Positions 59,001 through 64,000 of a DNA stretch of 64,000 bases are shown here, piece after piece. The stretch is from the NCBI GenBank assembly GCA_022266195.1, contig WHVY01000004.1:9193501-9257500 (forward strand). Reading direction: 5' to 3'. Source of the DNA: Tetranychus cinnabarinus. Taxonomy: Eukaryota > Arthropoda > Arachnida > Trombidiformes > Tetranychidae. Position 1 is the first letter of the stretch. Each line of letters opens with the position of its first letter. A program made the translations under genes and the position numbers. The notes under the pieces were generated by a model that worked only from the letters and a program-made list of their open reading frames with translations, was not told the DNA's origin and did no database searches.

Positions 59001-62000
59001 AAATTTTCACCATCATCATGATGCAAATGGATTGAATATTTGAGTAAATGTTAACTCAGTGTTAGGGTTTTAATGCGATAATTTCATGTGAAAGAAGATA
59101 CATTTCAAGTTATTCATTTCTCAAAAAATGATGATGATTATGATGATGGTGTTGATGGTGATGTTGTTTTGTTGTTATCATCATTCCGTTGTTTCAAGTC
59201 ACATAAACAGGATTATGAGAGAAATTTTTACATTCGAGTTGCATTTTGTTGTCAAACATTTTCTTCTCTTTTTTTGTGTTCCTTCTCTCTTGTCTTTTCT
59301 TGAATTTCTTAAACATTTTTTCATGACTTTTCTCTACCATCCTGAGCAAGTTGAAAGGCATGATATTGAGAAGAAGAGAAATGATTATGATGATGATCAT
59401 GTTGATGGTGATGTTGATGAGTAAACTTACAACTTTGTCTAAACCAGTTTCCTTTTCATGTGTATGCTGATCAGAATTAGGCTCAGAAGGGGTCCATCAT
59501 TTTCCTTTGCAACAAGAAAAAGAACCATGAAAGATTCTTGAAAATAAAAGACTAGTCCGCATCATTATCATCAACATAATCAGGATATTTCTTCTCAAAT
59601 TGCCTCTGTGTTCGAGGAAGGCGGTGGGAGTAAAATATTGAAGTGAAAAACGAAATTAGATGAAGATGTTGAGAGAAGAAGAAATGAGTAAAAAAAAAGG
59701 AAAATGAAAAGGGTCATTTTTAGAGGAAACTATCAAAATTTAGGTTACCTGAAGGTGATGAACAGACAATTACAGTTGATTCAGTTTCTTCCAATTATCA
59801 GGTCAGTTGCAATGAATGCAATTTAAAAAGGTAAAGATGAAAACGAGAAACATAATAATGGTGAAGAGAGAAGGATGATAATAATTGTTATTATTGAACG
59901 CAAGATGATGATGTGTCTGCTTCCTGCGCCCACATTATCATCAACATCTCAGTTAGATGTAACACCATCACAAAATGATCATGAACCTTTTCTCTCTTCA
60001 TCTTTCATCATTATCTTCATCTGATCCTAAAGCCACAAAAAAAGACTGAAAACTTTTCCTCAAAAGAAATAAATTTTCAACAGAATCTCGCACTTGACGC
60101 AACCTTCAATAGTGTAACACCAAACTGGTATATTGTAATGATAATATTGTTATTATATTAATAATCAGTTATAATAATAGTTGAAGGAATTTTTTTCATT
60201 GCTATTTTTACCCAGATTTTGGGCTATTTGATAGTTGAATAGGAATAAGGATGTTCCCAGTTTCTTTCATCTGTTTTGATAGGAATCAGCGATTCATTAC
60301 AATAATCAGATCACTATATTTTTAGCCTTTTGATAGCATTTTATTTTTGCCTTTTTGTTTCTTGCTTCTTTCATTATTAATCCAGTTTTCATTTACAGTA
60401 TATTAAGCGATCAAAAATGGTGTTGGTGAAAAACAGAGTTGAATGATGATGGGTGAGCAAAGGATATTAACTGAAACTACTCAAGAGTATTAAACATGTT
60501 ATTGGAATTACAGTAACTGATATTACTGTCAGTTGAACCTTTGTTTTGATCATCATCATTAGTCCACTTTGGTCCACTTTGATAATCGCCTTAACATTGA
60601 GGGAGAATAAAAAAATTATCCCAAATGACCGACACTTCCATCAATGGTAAACCTTTTTTTTAAAGGTAACATTAAAATATCGAGTTGAATTAAAGTGACG
60701 AATGAAAAAATGGAAAAACATTATTCTAATGTTTTTTCATCATTAATATTATAAATGGTTTCAGATTAAATTGAATTATTTTCATTCTTGCAAATACTCA
60801 TTGATTATCATTGCTATTAATATTATTAAATCAAGATAATATTATCAATGAAAGTACATTGATACTGATGATGCTATTAATGGTTTAATATTGATGGTTG
60901 CAATAAAAAAAAGATATTGGAATGAAATCGAGTTAATTTAAAGTTATCAATGAATTGAGTTATTAATAATGGAATCTTTATTTCCGTTTCTCTCATTTAT
61001 TAATAAACAACATGAGATAAGATGAATTGAACGGGAAAACAAATTCCCAATCGACTTGTATCTCTAGTCAAATTATTCCTGCCAATGGTAAATGTTACCC
61101 TTGGGAAGTTGGTATTGTTCAAGTGAACCATTGTACATGGTTGACCTTAATTGTAACGATGATAATGTGAATTGTGATACATGCTTGTTTACCAATAGAT
61201 TGGATGGAGAAATAAATTTTCATCAATTTACTCTGGAGAGAATCAATTTGATTTTGATAATGGAAAAGCTCTGAAAGGTCTGAAATTGATGGTGAAAAAT
61301 GAGGGTGAAACTGGAAAAGGCTAAAATAAGGAACCATGAAAAATGATTTAAAAGATTCTGTTTATTAATAAGTGAAGGTATAAAATGAAAGAAGAAGAAA
61401 ATTTTGTATAATTTATCCATTGATGATGATAATGATGATAATAACTCGGATGATGATCCCTTCGTCAAGAAGGAAGATGTTAATGAAACCAATTAGCATC
61501 TTTTGCACACAACAAACAGCTCAAGGCAAGTTGTGTTCATTTGTTGTTTGTTGTCATGATAGAGATGAAAATGATATTATTTGTAAATACCTGTCTGTTT
61601 GTGCATCTTGTGTTTGTGAATATTTAATATTATGTAAACCTCTTGGTCAGCTCAACAAAAAATGCTTCTTGACAACATGTTATCTCACTTTGCGGCGATA
61701 TTTGATTCTTTGCTGTTCGCTCAGGTAACAACAGCAACAACTGAAAGGATGAAAACAGGTCCAATAACTAGTCTCGCAACTCTCAATAACCTGTTCTCAT
61801 CTTTTTCATCTTTTCTCCTCTTCTTCTTCTTCTTCTATTCATGTTATCTCCTTGGCATGTCACTTCTGTTTAGTTGCAATTTTTGTGACCCAGACTGTAC
61901 GAAGGGAGAACAAAAATGAAACTAAATTTCATAAGTAAAGCCAAATTGGAAGCAAAATACAGTCTTTAAAGAGACACACACACACATTGAAAGATGGGAT

Positions 62001-64000
62001 AAAATGAAAGCCTATCAGCTTAAATACAGACACAAACAGACTCAGCATGAGTCCAATTTTTTCTTGTGAATGGTTGAAAAAGATATGCACATTGAATGGA
62101 CATTGAATTTATGTAATAATTCATTTTCATGGTATTATTCCAATGGTCTTTTCTCATCTTTCATTTTCATCTTTACTTTCACTTTTCTCTCTCATCTCTC
62201 AATTGGTCAAATTTTACGCTCATTTCTCTCTCTCTTTCTCTATCAATAATTGTCTCAATAATAATGGTAATGATAGTAATCCGGACTTTGAAAACTTTCA
62301 ATTCAAAAGTAAAAGATAATCATGAGAATCAAATCACCTTTTGTTCGCAAAGTTTATCATGAAAATAAATATGCTTTTCAATCACTTCTATCCAAATAAT
62401 ACTAAATCTTTTTTTCCTTTTCTTTCAAAATTATCATTAAAACATCAAATTCATAGTCGTTCTCATCATTTGCCAAACTCTATCAATTTCGCCATTTCAT
62501 TCAAAATTTCATTCAAAATTTCATTCGACATCAATTTTCCTTGGAATCAAAAAACTGTTTACTTTCTGACAGAAAAAAAGAGTTACACTGATTTAACTTT
62601 TCCTCTGTGATTAAGTAAATGCAATTACGTTTAGCCATAAAACCTAATTACGATGCAACAATGGAATTAGATTTTTGCCTGTAAACTAAATTGTTTCAAA
62701 TGAAACTTAATTATCACCTATGGAAGTGCAATTGAGCTAAATTGTAGAGTAATAACAATTTCCCATGACTTTTAATTGGGTCAAGATTTGCATTACAGAA
62801 TGAATTTTATAAATAAGTCTTTATTTGCCTTCCTCTCATCTTATAAGACAATGAGATGAGAAATTATTTTCATCATTTTCCTCTTTCATTTCAACAATAC
62901 AAAAAGCATTGAATTTGTTTAGAGCAACAAAAATATTTAAACAGTTTGAATAAACAAATAACTCAAATCTTATTGTTATCATTATCATTATCTTGATTGT
63001 TGATCAAATATGAATCCAGATGAAAGTATATTTATACAGATATTTATTGTAATATGTTTATATTTATATTTATAACTACAACTTAGTCTTGTAAACTAAT
63101 CTTCTTCTATTCACACTTTTCTTGTTCAATATTTCATGATATGATATTGATCATGGTGTAAGAGAGATTCTGTTGAATAGTGAGTTTCAATATTGATATT
63201 GATATAATAAAAAGCAATAGCTTTGCATTCTGATTACAAGAATCTAATAAACATTCCCAATTTCATTACACAACATTATTACACTCTTTACAGTTTTTTT
63301 GCTTCTCATCACCATTTTTCTCATCATTTCATCTTCTCCATCAATTGCATTTCTCTGAATCTTCAAGTCGACTCTTGCACCAGAAAATATCTAATAAGTT
63401 CTCACTTTTATTGTGTCTTCTTTACTTTCTCATGAATCCATTTTTTCCTCCCTCCCTTCATTGACTTTCACTATCTTAGTGATTAATGCATGATGAGAAT
63501 CAAGAATACAACAGTCAACGAGTTTTATACCTTGTCAGATGTTTAAGATGATCAATCATTGGATCTGACAATTTTGCGATGCAAAAGAAGACAGAAGAAG
63601 AAGACAAGAGAAGATGAATTAAGTAGGTTTAATATACTTGATGCAAGTTTGAGAAGAAGGCAAAAAAATATCATGATTAGGGAAGGAAAAGTAATTGTTA
63701 TTATAAACCATTGCAAATTCAATGGAAACACAAATATTGGTTCAGTCATTTTTTAATGTTAATCATGAAAAACAATCGAAACAGTAAACAGTGAACCTCT
63801 TATACTCAGTCTTTTCACCCATTTATCATGCACAATGCAACTGGAAAAAAAGTTAAGCCTCACGAAATTGTTTAACATAGGAAAATACTTTGAATATATC
63901 TCTAAATGTATTTCATATTTAATATAATGTTCCGACTGTTTCAATAACTTTTAATCACTTGATGGATTCACTTGCTAATGAAACTTGGCCAAACATTTCA
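53014..64000 (+). other. Eleven kilobases without a supported gene, probably ephrin intron
   Basis: I found no frame with domain character, no ephrin continuation, no tRNA and no element with clear terminal repeats. The sequence is AT-rich with many short GAT/ATC simple repeats (for example about 59120-59165, 59380-59420, 61415-61445). Short frames such as 61420-61728 and 61092-61274 are cysteine-containing but lack matching splice sites or recognisable pattern. Long introns of developmental ligand genes often hold enhancers; nothing specific can be named here. Confidence 0.55.

Noticed and set aside
59088..59424. Met/Asp-rich frames
   Set aside because: Translation of (GAT)n simple repeats.
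61092..61728. Cysteine-containing frames as possible ephrin exons
   Set aside because: No match to the ephrin domain continuation and no phase-0 acceptor in the right place.
1..64000. CRISPR arrays, bacterial operons, prophage
   Set aside because: No regularly spaced short repeats and clear eukaryotic gene structure.

Overview
The window is nuclear DNA from an animal. It is AT-rich, protein genes are split by GT-AG introns, polyadenylation signals are AATAAA or ATTAAA, and there are no operons. The gene content (insect-type gustatory receptor, ephrin, Myb with the animal C-terminal motif, EB plus LDLa modular protein) points to an arthropod. A chelicerate, possibly an acariform mite, is my best guess from the gustatory receptor and the short 55-75 bp introns. 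That is inference, not proof. Several apparent long reading frames run through introns or start at TTG/GTG, so starts and splice sites were re-chosen here.

Layout. 1-13.8 kb, + strand: a ten-exon secreted protein with five EB modules and four LDL-receptor class A repeats (one module per exon, all introns phase 1), then a one-exon cysteine-rich single-pass membrane protein. 14.9-20.3 kb, mostly - strand: GDP-glucose phosphorylase, copper chaperone for SOD with a shrunken SOD-like domain, a tRNA-Gln(TTG), and UTP25. 20.5-27.1 kb: two copies of a higher-order block, each five related 0.65-0.7 kb repeat units in the order - - + + +. The second block fills an intron of a gustatory receptor, whose last exon lies isolated between the blocks. 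28-34 kb: compact housekeeping cluster (DNAJC17, PRPF31, a small Ser-rich protein, a stand-alone OMP decarboxylase and APRT).

34.3-53.0 kb is the most unusual part. A segment of about 6.8 kb carrying Myb, an unrecognised secreted-protein gene on the - strand, and the first coding exon of an ephrin is present twice. The left copy has complete Myb but a broken ephrin exon. The right copy has a 5'-truncated, frameshifted Myb but an intact ephrin exon. This is what a tandem duplication with breakpoints inside Myb intron 1 and inside the first ephrin intron should leave. Between the copies lie about 4.8 kb of inserted material: a piece of UTP25 joined through a microhomology junction, inverted-repeat elements, a decayed PH-domain coding fragment and a fold-back repeat. 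The left copy also carries a 489-bp hAT-like element with a perfect 8-bp target duplication, and the right copy provides the empty site. The two copies of the secreted-protein gene have nearly identical introns but clustered amino-acid differences.

53.0-64.0 kb contains no gene I can support. It is probably ephrin intron, with the remaining ephrin exons outside the window.
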